A stretch of DNA of 64,000 bases, from the NCBI GenBank assembly GCA_963677355.2, contig CAXXXQ010000003.1, positions 186,001 through 250,000 of the forward strand. The letters are read 5' to 3'. This document shows, one piece after another, positions 8,227 through 17,698 of the stretch. Numbering within the stretch: position 1 is the first letter of the stretch; every line of letters starts with the position of its first letter. The position numbers were made by a program, and so were the translations under genes. This stretch comes from Thiomicrorhabdus sp963677355 (GTDB taxonomy: Bacteria > Pseudomonadota > Gammaproteobacteria > Thiomicrospirales > Thiomicrospiraceae). A model generated the notes under the pieces. The model saw only the letters and a program-made list of their open reading frames with translations, was not told where the DNA came from and searched no databases.

Positions 8227-11200
8227 TTAGTCCGCAGCGTTCACAAATAGATCAAGTAGTTTATCGACATCGATCGCACGCGATTTGACCAGCCAGAATT
8301 TACCGATGAAGGCGCTGAAGTTATCCAGCACTTCCTGACCCCATGGACTATTGGTTTTCTCAACGTATTCGCTAATCAGTGATTTCAGGTAAACACGATA
8401 AGGTTCAGTGCATTCGGTATCGATACGAATCGCTTCAACCATTTCCGTGTTCAGGTGGTCGTGCAGGTTATTGGCTTCATCCAGAATGAATGCCATACCA
8501 CCGGACATACCGGCACCGAAGTTAACGCCGACTTGACCTAAGCTGACAATCGTACCACCGGTCATGTATTCACACCCGTGATCACCTAGACCTTCGACTA
8601 CTGCGGTTGCACCCGAGTTACGGACACCGAAACGTTCACCACCGGTACCGTTGGCAAATAGCTTACCGCCGGTTGCTCCGTACAGACAGGTGTTACCGAC
8701 AATCGGCGTAAATTTAGCGTTGAATGTCGAACCGGCTGGTGGGCGGATGACAATCTCTCCACCGGCCATACCTTTACCGACGTAGTCGTTGGCATCACCG
8801 TCCAAATGCAGGTTCAGACCGTCTACGTTGAATACACCGAACGATTGACCGGCAATCCCGGTTAGTTTAAGCGTAATCGGCGCATCTTTCATACCGTCGT
8901 TACCGTAACGCTCGGCAATTTCACCCGCGACACGCGCACCGATCGAACGACCTGTGTTAACCAAGTTGAATTCGAAAGTACCGCCGGATTTCGCTTCAAT
9001 CGCGGGCAGGGTCTCTTTGACCATCTCTTCTGCGATATCACCGTGATCCCAAGGGTTGTTCTTATTGACTTGAACGGTCTGCGGTTTATCCGCTGGAACA
9101 CCGCCGTCGGTAATGAATGCAGACAGGTCGATGTTTTTCTGTTTTTCAGTCAACGGCTCGTCGATCATCTTCAATAGATCAACACGTCCGACCAACTCTT
9201 CAAGCGAAGCGACACCTAATTTAGCTAACCATTCACGTACTTCTTCGGCAACGAAACGGAAGTAGTTCATAACCATTTCCGGCATACCGATGAAGTGTGA
9301 TTTACGCAGACGCTCGTCCTGAGTTGCCACACCTACTGCACAGGTGTTTAAGTGACAGATACGTAGGTACTTACAACCTAGCGCGATCATTGGTACGGTT
9401 CCGAAACCGAAAGATTCCGCACCTAGGATGGCTGCTTTAATTACATCCAGACCGGTCTTCAAACCACCGTCCGCCTGAACGATAACCTGACCACGCAGAT
9501 CGTTAGCACGCAATACTTGGTGCGCTTCAGCCAGACCCATCTCAAACGGGTTACCCGCATATTTAACCGAGGTCATTGGCGATGCACCGGTACCACCGTC
9601 GTAACCGGAGATGGTAATCAAGTCAGCGTAGGCTTTTGCTACACCGGCGGCGATGGTTCCAACACCCGGTTCAGCTACTAATTTAACTGACACTAGCGCG
9701 TTCGGGTTAATCTGTTTTAGATCGTAGATTAGCTGTGCCAAATCTTCGATCGAATAAATATCGTGATGCGGAGGAGGTGAAATCAGCGTAACACCCGGTA
9801 CCGAGTGACGCAGTTTGGCAATGGTCATATCAACCTTGTGACCCGGTAGCTGACCACCTTCACCTGGTTTTGCACCCTGAGCGACTTTGATCTGTAGCAC
9901 TTCCGCGTTACGCAGGTAGTGAGCCGTGACACCGAAACGACCGGAAGCGATCTGTTTGATCTTAGACATTCTTTCCGTGCCGTAACGGGCCGGATCTTCC
10001 GCACCTTCACCCGAGTTAGAACGCGCGCCAAGGCGGTTCATTGCCGTAGCCAAGGCTTCGTGCGCTTCCGGAGACAGTGCTCCTAGCGAGATACCCGCCG
10101 AGTCGAAACGTTTAAAGATGGACTCAACCGGTTCTACTTGATCGATGTCGATAGATTGAACACCTTCTTTGAAGGTGAACAGGTCACGAATGGTCATTGC
10201 CGGACGATTGTTAACCAACTCGCGGAACTTGTTATAAGCCGCTTGGTCGTTTTTCTGTACCGCTTCACGGATGTTGTTAACGACATCCGGGTTGAAGGCG
10301 TGGTATTCACCACCGTGAACATACTTGAACAGACCACCTTGCTGCATTGGCTTACGCGGATTGAATGCTTCCCAAGCCAAGCGGCGCTGATCCAGTTCCA
10401 AATGTTCGAATTTGGTTCCTTCGATACGTGAAGGCGTACCTTTGAAACAAAGCTCAACGATATCCGAGCTTAGACCAACGGTTTCGAAAAGCTGTGAACC
10501 ACGGTAAGAGGTGATGGTTGAGATACCCATCTTAGAAAGGATTTTGAACAATCCTTTGTTAATCCCTTTACGGTAGTTAGCGATGTATTTGCTGATAGAA
10601 ACACTGTTGTCCAATTCGTTGGTACGGCGCATATCTTCGATACTTTCGTAAGCAAGATACGGGAAGACCGCTGTGGCACCGTAACCGAACAGTACTGCAA
10701 AGTGATGCGGGTCACGCGCGGTTGCCGTCTGCACGACAATGTTTGCTTCGGTACGAAGTTCTGTCGAAATCAGGTGGTGGTGAACCGCCGAGCTGGCCAT
10801 GGCAGCCGGAATCGTGGTCTTACCTTCTTCAATACCCATATCACTGAGTACCAAAATGGTGGTACCGGCTCTAACCGCCGCTTCTGCCTGTTGGCAAATG
10901 TCGATAACTGCTTGTTTCAGACCTTTCTCTTCGTGGTTGTAGTGCAGAGAAATGGTAATGTTTTTATAGCCGTCGTCATCGATAGACATCAGTTGATCCA
11001 TCATCGACGGGCTCAATACCGGAGATTTAACTTCCAAACGGTGAGCGTGTTCCGGGCCTTCTTCGAACATATTCAGCTCACGACCGAAACAGGTGTTCAA
11101 TGACATGACGATGTTTTCACGTAACGGATCGATCGGCGGGTTAGTCACCTGCGCGAACATCTGACGGAAGTAGTCAAAGATCGAACGAGGCTTGTGTGAG

Positions 11201-12717
11201 AATACCGGTAGCGGAGCGTCGTCACCCATGGATACGGTCGCTTCCTGACCGTCTTCTGCCAAAACACGGATAACCGCATCACGCTCTTCAAAAGTGACTT
11301 GGAAGTACTTTTGGTAGATGTCGGCGGTTTTGTCATCCCAACCTAGCGTGATTTCGTCTTGATCAAGTTTTTCTTCGATGTGCATGTAACCTTGATCCAT
11401 CCACTGGCGGTATGGCTTAGAAGCTTTCAAGCTGTTATCGATCTGCTCAGGTTTGATCAATTCGCCGGCTTCCAGATCAACGGCGATAATTTGTCCAGGC
11501 TTCAATCGGCCTTTCTCGACCACGTCTTCCGGCGCATAGTTGTAGACACCGATTTCGGATGCGAAAGTGATGTGACGGTCTTTGGTGATTACATAACGCG
11601 TAGGACGCAGACCGTTACGGTCGACACCACAGATCGCGTACTTACCGGTGTTGATTACCATCCCGGCCGGACCGTCCCACGGTTCCATGTGCATCGAGTT
11701 GTATTCCAGGAAGGCACGCTTGTCGGCATCCATATTCGGGATATTTTGCCATGCCGGCGGAACCAATAGACGCAGAGCCTGGAAGATGTGCATGTCGCCC
11801 ATCATCAGGATTTCCATCATGTTATCCAATGAGTTGGAGTCCGAACCTTCTTGAGAAACCAGTGGTTTTAATTCGCCAAGATCAGGTAGTAACGGTGTTT
11901 CGAATTTCTTTTGACGAGCCAGTGCCCAGTTACGGTTACCACGGATGGTGTTCAACTCACCATTGTGCGCCAGGAAACGGAATGGCTGAGCCAAACGCCA
12001 CTGCGGCATGGTATTGGTTGAGAAACGCTGGTGGTAAGAGATACACGCCGACTCAAATGAATCGTCTTTCAGGTCAAGGTAGTATTCTGGCAGCTCTCTA
12101 GGCATAACCAAGCCTTTGTATGAAAGTAGCTGGCTGTTTAGGGAGGCGATGTAGAAAGTTTTATCTTCCGGCTCAATCGCCATCTCTGTTTTACGACGCG
12201 CTGTAAACAGTAAACGGTTAAATTCGGCTTCATCCATATCGGCCGGAGCATTGACGAAGATCTGCTCGATCTTAGGCTCCATACCGGCTGCTTGCTCACC
12301 CAGTACTTCCGAACGAACCGGTACTTCACGCCAACCGGCAACGGTTAGGCCTTTTGAAGTCAGGATATCTTCCATGAAAGTACGTGCTTTTTGCGCTTTC
12401 TCGGCATCCTGGTTTAGGAAAACCATACCGGCCGCATAAGTACAAGCTAGGACAAAGCCTTTTTCGTTAGCGATTTTGGCAAGGAAACTGGCTGGTTTTT
12501 TAATCAACAGTCCACAACCATCACCCGTACAACAGTCTGCTGCCACACCACCACGGTGTGTCATGTTAGAAAGAGATTCAATAGCCGTTTCTACGACCCA
12601 GTGGCTCGGTTTGTCGTCCATATTGGCAATCAAACCAAAACCACAGTTCTCCTTTTCAAACTCTGGAGAGTATAGGCCTTTTAGGTTTAGACCGTTGTGT
12701 GATTGTAGTGGATTCAT
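8227..12717 (-). CDS. gltB: Glutamate synthase [NADPH] large (alpha) subunit
   Basis: A 1496-residue enzyme. The class II glutaminase domain begins at Cys25 (ENCGFGL), so a 24-residue propeptide would be removed to free the catalytic cysteine, as in known GltB proteins. HRGG and the CGVDRNGLRP segment complete the amidotransferase site. The FMN synthase domain lies in the third quarter (GARSNSGEGAED, GGLKTGLDV). It is followed by the CKYLRICHLNTC cysteines of the 3Fe-4S cluster and a C-terminal beta-helix domain with repeated GGxxxxxG motifs (about 1250-1440). Ammonia released from glutamine is tunnelled to 2-oxoglutarate. It is the first gene of the gltBD operon. Confidence 0.97.
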   Translation of the reverse strand: MNPLQSHNGLNLKGLYSPEFEKENCGFGLIANMDDKPSHWVVETAIESLSNMTHRGGVAADCCTGDGCGLLIKKPASFLAKIANEKGFVLACTYAAGMVFLNQDAEKAQKARTFMEDILTSKGLTVAGWREVPVRSEVLGEQAAGMEPKIEQIFVNAPADMDEAEFNRLLFTARRKTEMAIEPEDKTFYIASLNSQLLSYKGLVMPRELPEYYLDLKDDSFESACISYHQRFSTNTMPQWRLAQPFRFLAHNGELNTIRGNRNWALARQKKFETPLLPDLGELKPLVSQEGSDSNSLDNMMEILMMGDMHIFQALRLLVPPAWQNIPNMDADKRAFLEYNSMHMEPWDGPAGMVINTGKYAICGVDRNGLRPTRYVITKDRHITFASEIGVYNYAPEDVVEKGRLKPGQIIAVDLEAGELIKPEQIDNSLKASKPYRQWMDQGYMHIEEKLDQDEITLGWDDKTADIYQKYFQVTFEERDAVIRVLAEDGQEATVSMGDDAPLPVFSHKPRSIFDYFRQMFAQVTNPPIDPLRENIVMSLNTCFGRELNMFEEGPEHAHRLEVKSPVLSPSMMDQLMSIDDDGYKNITISLHYNHEEKGLKQAVIDICQQAEAAVRAGTTILVLSDMGIEEGKTTIPAAMASSAVHHHLISTELRTEANIVVQTATARDPHHFAVLFGYGATAVFPYLAYESIEDMRRTNELDNSVSISKYIANYRKGINKGLFKILSKMGISTITSYRGSQLFETVGLSSDIVELCFKGTPSRIEGTKFEHLELDQRRLAWEAFNPRKPMQQGGLFKYVHGGEYHAFNPDVVNNIREAVQKNDQAAYNKFRELVNNRPAMTIRDLFTFKEGVQSIDIDQVEPVESIFKRFDSAGISLGALSPEAHEALATAMNRLGARSNSGEGAEDPARYGTERMSKIKQIASGRFGVTAHYLRNAEVLQIKVAQGAKPGEGGQLPGHKVDMTIAKLRHSVPGVTLISPPPHHDIYSIEDLAQLIYDLKQINPNALVSVKLVAEPGVGTIAAGVAKAYADLITISGYDGGTGASPMTSVKYAGNPFEMGLAEAHQVLRANDLRGQVIVQADGGLKTGLDVIKAAILGAESFGFGTVPMIALGCKYLRICHLNTCAVGVATQDERLRKSHFIGMPEMVMNYFRFVAEEVREWLAKLGVASLEELVGRVDLLKMIDEPLTEKQKNIDLSAFITDGGVPADKPQTVQVNKNNPWDHGDIAEEMVKETLPAIEAKSGGTFEFNLVNTGRSIGARVAGEIAERYGNDGMKDAPITLKLTGIAGQSFGVFNVDGLNLHLDGDANDYVGKGMAGGEIVIRPPAGSTFNAKFTPIVGNTCLYGATGGKLFANGTGGERFGVRNSGATAVVEGLGDHGCEYMTGGTIVSLGQVGVNFGAGMSGGMAFILDEANNLHDHLNTEMVEAIRIDTECTEPYRVYLKSLISEYVEKTNSPWGQEVLDNFSAFIGKFWLVKSRAIDVDKLLDLFVNAAD

Positions 12718-12839
12718 ATTCAGTTTCCTGTTTAGAAAATTTTACCCGCAACAATAGCTAGGAATGTTACATCTAACCTATTGAAATATAAGGAATTTGT
12801 TTAGTCTTAGCGCGTTCTAATACTAAAAATAAGAGCGGA

Positions 12840-12869
12840 ATTATACTTTATTCGTGCAGTGAGAGGCAA
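12840..12869 (-). promoter_or_regulatory. Candidate sigma-70 promoter of gltBD
   Basis: On the minus strand, TTGCCT (12869-12864) and TATAAT (12845-12840) are separated by 18 bp, about 120 bp upstream of the gltB start. The bases after the -10 (TCCGCTCTT) resemble those after the rpmB -10. Confidence 0.45.
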
Positions 12870-12903
12870 ATTTTACCACTGATTGCGGCTGGGCTTAAAT
12901 GTT

Positions 12904-13635
12904 TTATTTAAGCGAGAATTCGGCAATGATCGGGTTGTGGTCTGAGATGTGGGGCACGGTGATGGCTCTGGAGTTTTTAAGTGTCAGATTTCGGTAGAAA
13001 ATATGGTCAAGCGGTTGGCGGTTTAAGGTTTTGATCGGGCGAATATCGGGGTAGTCGACTTTGGTCAGTCCTAGCTTGTTTACGGTTTTTGCCAATGTGG
13101 TGACGCGCGCTTTATTCCAAGTGTTGAAATCGCCGCTGATGATGAGCGGGCCTTCCAGTTCTTCGATTTTATGGATAAGTAGTTGCAGCTCTTTTTTAAA
13201 AACGTAGTGCGGCACGAAATTGATGGCGTGGATGTTAACGTGGGTGAGGATTTGACCGTCATTCAGCGGGTGTTGGGTAATGATGGCTGGCTTGTGCGTC
13301 GCGAAGCCCAGCTCTCGGCTAGTGGTTAGAAACTGGTGATAGGTGTGGTGTTGGTATGCCGAAGCGGTTAAAGCGCCGTAGACGTTATTAGGCGTTTCGA
13401 TGTTGGGTGCCATGCTGAAAGGTAGGCCGAAAAAGGTACCTTGGTTTTCGTTAATGCGTGCTTCCTGTAAAGAGAGGATGTGCATCTCTTCAATGTTGAG
13501 AAGTTGTTCAATGTTTCTAGGGTGAAAGGTTGAAAAATCCTCTTTGTGCAGATTCCAGCAGATCAAGGAAAACGGATCAGGTAGCTTGGCTTCCGCTAAT
13601 TGATTGGATAGGGGGGAGTGTTTGGGTCGGTACAT
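12904..13635 (-). CDS. Endonuclease/exonuclease/phosphatase (EEP) family hydrolase
   Basis: A 243-residue protein with the main motifs of the metal-dependent EEP fold: ICWNLHK near the start (metal-binding Asn), LSLQEAR (catalytic Glu), ISGDFNTW (Asp/Asn pair), LDHIFYR and ISDHNPI (Asp-His). No signal peptide is obvious, so it is probably cytoplasmic. EEP enzymes cut DNA, RNA or phosphoesters; this branch often sits next to cardiolipin synthase genes, as here (9 bp downstream of cls, same strand). The exact substrate is unknown. Confidence 0.85.
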   Translation of the reverse strand: MYRPKHSPLSNQLAEAKLPDPFSLICWNLHKEDFSTFHPRNIEQLLNIEEMHILSLQEARINENQGTFFGLPFSMAPNIETPNNVYGALTASAYQHHTYHQFLTTSRELGFATHKPAIITQHPLNDGQILTHVNIHAINFVPHYVFKKELQLLIHKIEELEGPLIISGDFNTWNKARVTTLAKTVNKLGLTKVDYPDIRPIKTLNRQPLDHIFYRNLTLKNSRAITVPHISDHNPIIAEFSLK

Positions 13636-13644
13636 GCAGGCTCT

Positions 13645-15033
13645 CTATAAAATCGGGGCAATAATGCGGGATATGTTTTCAATGAAACGGGCCAGCCAGC
13701 TATGCTTAGGGCGATAGATCTCGCCTTTCTTCTGGTTTTCGTTGAACCACTTGGTCAGGTTTTTAATGGTGCTCTGGCAGTATAAGAAATGCACCATTTC
13801 GTAGTTCAAGAACAGCGAACGGTAGTCCATATTGGCCGAGCCGCTCATCGCTACTTGGTCGTCGAAGATAATCAGCTTGGCGTGCAGCATATTGTGCGGG
13901 AAAAAGTAGGCCTTGCCACCCGCTTCAACCAGTTCCCGCATATAGGAGCTGCGCCCGAAATCAAAGAGCCAGTGATCCGATTTGCTTGGGGTCAAGACCT
14001 TGACTGTGACGCCGCGTTTGATGGCGATCAGCAGGGCGTTCATGACATTGTTATTGGGGATAAAATAAGGAGTGGCAATATAGATGCGTTGTTTCGAGCT
14101 ATTGATAGCGTGCAGCAACGCCTCGTAAAGCGTGTCGGATTCAATGTCGGGCCCGGAAGGGACGGCTTGAATCGCTTCTCCTTCTTTGAATTGCTGGCCG
14201 GTGATCGCAGGAGGCAGTTTTTCTTTACTGGTATAGAGCCAGTCTGCGTTGAAAACGCTCTGGTAGTGATAGCAGGCAGGCCCTTCTATTTTAAAGAATA
14301 GGTCGAGCCAGCGAATACGTCCGTTGTTTTCCCCCAGATAATCGTCACTAAGATTCAGGCCGCCGGTCAATACCACTTGTTGATCGAATAGGTAAATTTT
14401 ACGGTGGTTACGCAGATTGATCTGGCTGGTGATGATATTGGGCCAGATGGGCTGGAAGAAAGCATAGTGTCCGCCGGCTTTTTGCAGAGCCTTCAATGGG
14501 ATCTGATTGTAATAGAGTCGGAACGAGCCGATGGCGTCCATCAACAGTCGGACTTCAACGCCTTGTTTGGCCTTCTCTGTCAGGGCGTCCAATATTTTGT
14601 TGCCGGTGTCGTCGGCTTCGAAAATGTAGGTTTCCAGAGATATTTGCTCTTTGGCTTGATTAATGAGTTCCATTAATAGCTCAAAGGCCTGAATGTCGTC
14701 GCCAATCACTTGTAAGACATTATTTTCGGTCGTTCCGGAAATGTGATTGGAGTTCATTAGGGTATCTAGTTCATATTTCAGACCGGAGTGTTTGGATACT
14801 TTGGTGATTGGCTTTTGGGTGATTTTGGCTTTATAGCGTTTACTATAGGATTTGCGTAACCCGAAAATGAAATAGAACAGCACGCCGATATAAGGCAATA
14901 GAATGATTGCTAGTAACCATGTGGCAAGACTCTGTGGTGAGCGACGCTGATAGAGCATGTGTAACAGGGTCATGGCGACAAACGCGAAGTCGACGATAAA
15001 AAGCCATAAAGTTAGCTGTTCAGTATCAAACAT
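13645..15033 (-). CDS. cls: Cardiolipin synthase (bacterial type, phospholipase D fold)
   Basis: A 462-residue protein. Two membrane helices (about 9-31 and 38-58) precede two phospholipase D HKD motifs: HRKIYLFD at His210 and HAKLIIFD at His384, with the expected GGxN and GSxN pairs (TGGLN, SGSAN). It joins two phosphatidylglycerol molecules into cardiolipin at the inner membrane. ClsA proteins are about 480 residues, so this one is complete. It shares an operon with the EEP hydrolase behind it. Confidence 0.92.
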   Translation of the reverse strand: MFDTEQLTLWLFIVDFAFVAMTLLHMLYQRRSPQSLATWLLAIILLPYIGVLFYFIFGLRKSYSKRYKAKITQKPITKVSKHSGLKYELDTLMNSNHISGTTENNVLQVIGDDIQAFELLMELINQAKEQISLETYIFEADDTGNKILDALTEKAKQGVEVRLLMDAIGSFRLYYNQIPLKALQKAGGHYAFFQPIWPNIITSQINLRNHRKIYLFDQQVVLTGGLNLSDDYLGENNGRIRWLDLFFKIEGPACYHYQSVFNADWLYTSKEKLPPAITGQQFKEGEAIQAVPSGPDIESDTLYEALLHAINSSKQRIYIATPYFIPNNNVMNALLIAIKRGVTVKVLTPSKSDHWLFDFGRSSYMRELVEAGGKAYFFPHNMLHAKLIIFDDQVAMSGSANMDYRSLFLNYEMVHFLYCQSTIKNLTKWFNENQKKGEIYRPKHSWLARFIENISRIIAPIL

Positions 15034-15145
15034 GGTTCCCTAATCATTTTTCAATTCTGCTGAATAGCATAAGCGGTATGACAAAAATTATCCACATTAT
15101 CCATGAGCATTGGATAAAGCGTTCTATAGGTTTTGGCAGGCATGA

Positions 15146-15169
15146 AAAAAGGGCTGAACAGCCCTTTTT
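15146..15169. terminator. Bidirectional terminator downstream of gpmI
   Basis: AAAAAGGGCTG and CAGCCCTTTTT are perfect complements with an AA loop. It lies 20 bp beyond the gpmI stop on the minus strand and upstream of cls. Confidence 0.88.
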
Positions 15170-15189
15170 ATAGCGGAGGAGTGCTGCAA

Positions 15190-16770
15190 TTACTTGCGAA
15201 TTAAGCTGACTCCGTCCATCTCTTCCGGTTGCGGAATTTCCATGATGTCTAGCATGGTTGGCATGACATCCGGTAAGCGACCGTTGGTACGCAGTTCGAT
15301 CCCTTTTCTCGGTCCGAAATAGATTAGCGGTACCGGGAAAGTGGTGTGCGAAGTAAAAGGCTCACCCGTTTCCGGGTCTTGCAGCATTTCCATGTTACCG
15401 TGGTCAGCGGTAACGATGCATTGACCATCCGCTTTTTCGACTGCATCGAGGATTTTTCCTAAAGCGTCGTCAACCGCTTCAACCGCTTTGATGCACGCTT
15501 CGAAATTACCGGTGTGTCCAACCATATCCGGGTTGGCAATGTTACAGATAAAGGTGTCGTATTTATCGGATTCGATCGCTTCCACCAGTTTCTCTGTCAA
15601 CTCGCCTACACTCATTTCCGGCTGTAGGTCGTAAGTACGAACTTTCGGCGATGGAACCAAAATACGGTCTTCACCACGATAAGGTTGTTCAACTCCGCCG
15701 TTCAGGAAGAAGGTCACGTGCGCGTATTTTTCGGTTTCTGCAATACGCAGCTGGCGTAACTTGTAGTTTGAAATCACTTCACCAAAAGTATTTTTCAGGT
15801 TAGCCGGACGATAGGCGATCGTGGCGCCGAAATTCTCAAAGTTTTTGTGGTATTCCGTTAAAGTCACATAAGCCGCCAGTAACGGTGTGTTGCAACGATA
15901 GAACTCGGCGAAATCGCTAAGGATAAATGCACGCGTCAGTTGGCGAGCGCGATCCGAACGGAAGTTCATGAAAATGACAGAATCGCCGTCTTTGATTTTG
16001 TTCTTCTTGCCTTTCTTGTTCAGAATGACAGTCGGCTCGACGAATTCATCGGTTTCACCACGCTCATACGCCATTTCAACTGCTTCTTTGGCAGAGTCGG
16101 CTTTGTATTCCGCTTTACCGCAGCAGATAACACTGTAGGCCGCCTCGGTACGATCCCAGCGGTTGTCACGATCCAGTGCAAAGAATCTACCTGTCACTGA
16201 GCCGATTGAAATGTCAGCGTTTAATTCAGCGATGTAGTTTTCCACATCTTCGATGTAGCGTAGTGCACTTTGAGGTGCGGTATCGCGCCCATCGGTAAAG
16301 ACGTGCAGAATGGTTTTAGCGCCGCGTTCCGCTGCTAGTTTCAGTGCTGCTTTGATATGACTGATGTGTGAGTGAACCCCGCCATCCGAAAGCAAGCCCA
16401 TGATGTGCACTACGTGATCACGTTCTACCGCTTTATCGATGGCGTTGTTCAGCGCGTTATTGGTAAAGAATCGACCGTCGTCGATATCTTTTTGAATTCG
16501 AGTCAATTCTTGATAAACCACACGTCCGGCACCCAGGTTCATGTGACCTACTTCAGAGTTCCCCATCTGGCCGTGTGGCAGACCAACATCCAATCCTGAC
16601 GTACTGATCAAGGTGTGCGGGTTCTCCGCCATTAGTTTGTCAAAATTAGGTGTATTGGCTTGAGCAATCGCGTTGTGCTCGGTTTCTTCTCGGTATCCCC
16701 AGCCGTCGAGGATAATCAACCCCGTCGGGCGGTTGGCAATTTTAATTTTCGGTTTTAATTCGTTCGGCAT
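15190..16770 (-). CDS. gpmI: 2,3-bisphosphoglycerate-independent phosphoglycerate mutase
   Basis: I use the ATG at 16770 (526 residues), which matches the family length of about 510-515 better than the 21-residue longer reading from 16833. The metal-binding DGWG and the phosphorylated serine in MGNSEVGH (Ser72) are present, as are GRDT and the C-terminal TADHGNME metal site. The enzyme interconverts 3- and 2-phosphoglycerate in glycolysis and gluconeogenesis using two metal ions (usually Mn). It diverges from yibN, an order also found in Escherichia coli. Confidence 0.95.
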   Translation of the reverse strand: MPNELKPKIKIANRPTGLIILDGWGYREETEHNAIAQANTPNFDKLMAENPHTLISTSGLDVGLPHGQMGNSEVGHMNLGAGRVVYQELTRIQKDIDDGRFFTNNALNNAIDKAVERDHVVHIMGLLSDGGVHSHISHIKAALKLAAERGAKTILHVFTDGRDTAPQSALRYIEDVENYIAELNADISIGSVTGRFFALDRDNRWDRTEAAYSVICCGKAEYKADSAKEAVEMAYERGETDEFVEPTVILNKKGKKNKIKDGDSVIFMNFRSDRARQLTRAFILSDFAEFYRCNTPLLAAYVTLTEYHKNFENFGATIAYRPANLKNTFGEVISNYKLRQLRIAETEKYAHVTFFLNGGVEQPYRGEDRILVPSPKVRTYDLQPEMSVGELTEKLVEAIESDKYDTFICNIANPDMVGHTGNFEACIKAVEAVDDALGKILDAVEKADGQCIVTADHGNMEMLQDPETGEPFTSHTTFPVPLIYFGPRKGIELRTNGRLPDVMPTMLDIMEIPQPEEMDGVSLIRK

Positions 16771-16921
16771 TCTTTTTCTACCATTTAATTTCGTTATCCG
16801 GTTTATTGTAGCGGCTTTCGCTGTTAAAATCATTAGGTTTGATTTTTCGGGGTCTTTTTACTTAGCGAGTATATTAACGTATTGGGTAAAAGATCCAATT
16901 AACCTTACCAAGGGAATGTGA

Positions 16922-17362
16922 ATGTTTAGTGAATTTTTCCAAGAGCAATGGCCTCTTTTTTTAGCGGTTTTTGTGATTACATTAATGCTTGTTTATAGCT
17001 ATGTAGGTGACCGTTTGTCCGGTTTCAAGGGCGTCAATACTGATGAGGCCGTTCGACTATTTAACGATGATGCTTATATGCTGGATGTTCGTACCGCTGG
17101 TGAATATAAAGACGGTTATATTGGTGAGGCTACGAATATCTCATCAACCGAGTTGGCATCCAAAATGGGACATCTTCCGGCGGACAAGGAAACACCGATT
17201 GTGGTTTACTGTCAGACTGGAGCGCGTTCTTCTCGTGCGGCAGCGATGCTGGCGAAAAACGGCTATACCAATGTTTATAATTTGGCTGGTGGAATTCTTG
17301 CATGGAAAAATGCAGGGCTTCCGGTAGGTCGTCAAAAATCAAAGAAAACTAAAAAAAAGTAA
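16922..17362 (+). CDS. yibN: Membrane-anchored rhodanese-domain protein (YibN type)
   Basis: A 146-residue protein behind a clear AGGGA site at 16911-16915. One N-terminal membrane segment (about residues 9-27) is followed by a single rhodanese domain. Its active loop YCQTGARS has the catalytic Cys97 that can carry a persulfide sulfur. The lysine-rich tail may bind nucleic acid or lipid head groups. It leads the conserved order yibN-grxC-secB-gpsA, which suggests a link to protein export or envelope thiol chemistry. The specific sulfur donor and acceptor are unknown. Confidence 0.85.
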   Translation: MFSEFFQEQWPLFLAVFVITLMLVYSYVGDRLSGFKGVNTDEAVRLFNDDAYMLDVRTAGEYKDGYIGEATNISSTELASKMGHLPADKETPIVVYCQTGARSSRAAAMLAKNGYTNVYNLAGGILAWKNAGLPVGRQKSKKTKKK

Positions 17363-17364
17363 CT

Positions 17365-17404
17365 AAGACAAAACAGTCGGAGCAACAACGGGCTGTTTTG
17401 TCTT
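17365..17404 (+). promoter_or_regulatory. 12-bp perfect hairpin between yibN and grxC
   Basis: AAGACAAAACAG (17365-17376) and CTGTTTTGTCTT (17393-17404) pair perfectly around a 16-base loop. The hairpin ends 4 bases before the AGGAG ribosome site of grxC. It may be a weak terminator, a processing site or a translational control element. Confidence 0.55.
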
Positions 17405-17418
17405 CACAGGAGAAAACT

Positions 17419-17673
17419 ATGGCAAAAGTCGTCATTTATTGTACTGCCACCTGCCCGTTTTGCTTAATGGCTAAACGCCTACTTGACTCGAAAGGTGCGG
17501 AATACGAATCAATTGATATTGGCAACGATCGAGAAAAGTGGGCGGAGGTGGAGGTCAAAACCGGCCGAAACACGGTACCTCAAGTTTTCATCGGTGATCA
17601 GCATATTGGCGGGTACGATGACCTTGCTGCCGCTGATAAACGTGGCGAAATCGACCCTCTTCTTCAAGCTTAG
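17419..17673 (+). CDS. grxC: Glutaredoxin 3
   Basis: The start is fixed by AGGAG at 17409-17413, six bases before ATG 17419, giving an 84-residue protein, the usual size for GrxC. The dithiol active site CPFC is at residues 12-15, and the glutathione-binding TVPQVFIGDQHIGGYDDL segment follows. It reduces disulfides and glutathione mixed disulfides with electrons from glutathione in the cytoplasm. It is preceded by a strong hairpin and followed by secB after 25 bp. Confidence 0.95.
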   Translation: MAKVVIYCTATCPFCLMAKRLLDSKGAEYESIDIGNDREKWAEVEVKTGRNTVPQVFIGDQHIGGYDDLAAADKRGEIDPLLQA

Positions 17674-17698
17674 AAATAATTAAAATTAAGGAACTATT

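Noticed and set aside
10702..11103. 133-codon + strand frame inside gltB
   Set aside because: It lies antisense within the intact glutamate synthase gene, has a low-complexity shadow composition, no ribosome site and no family resemblance. The same applies to the other antisense frames in gltB and gltD.
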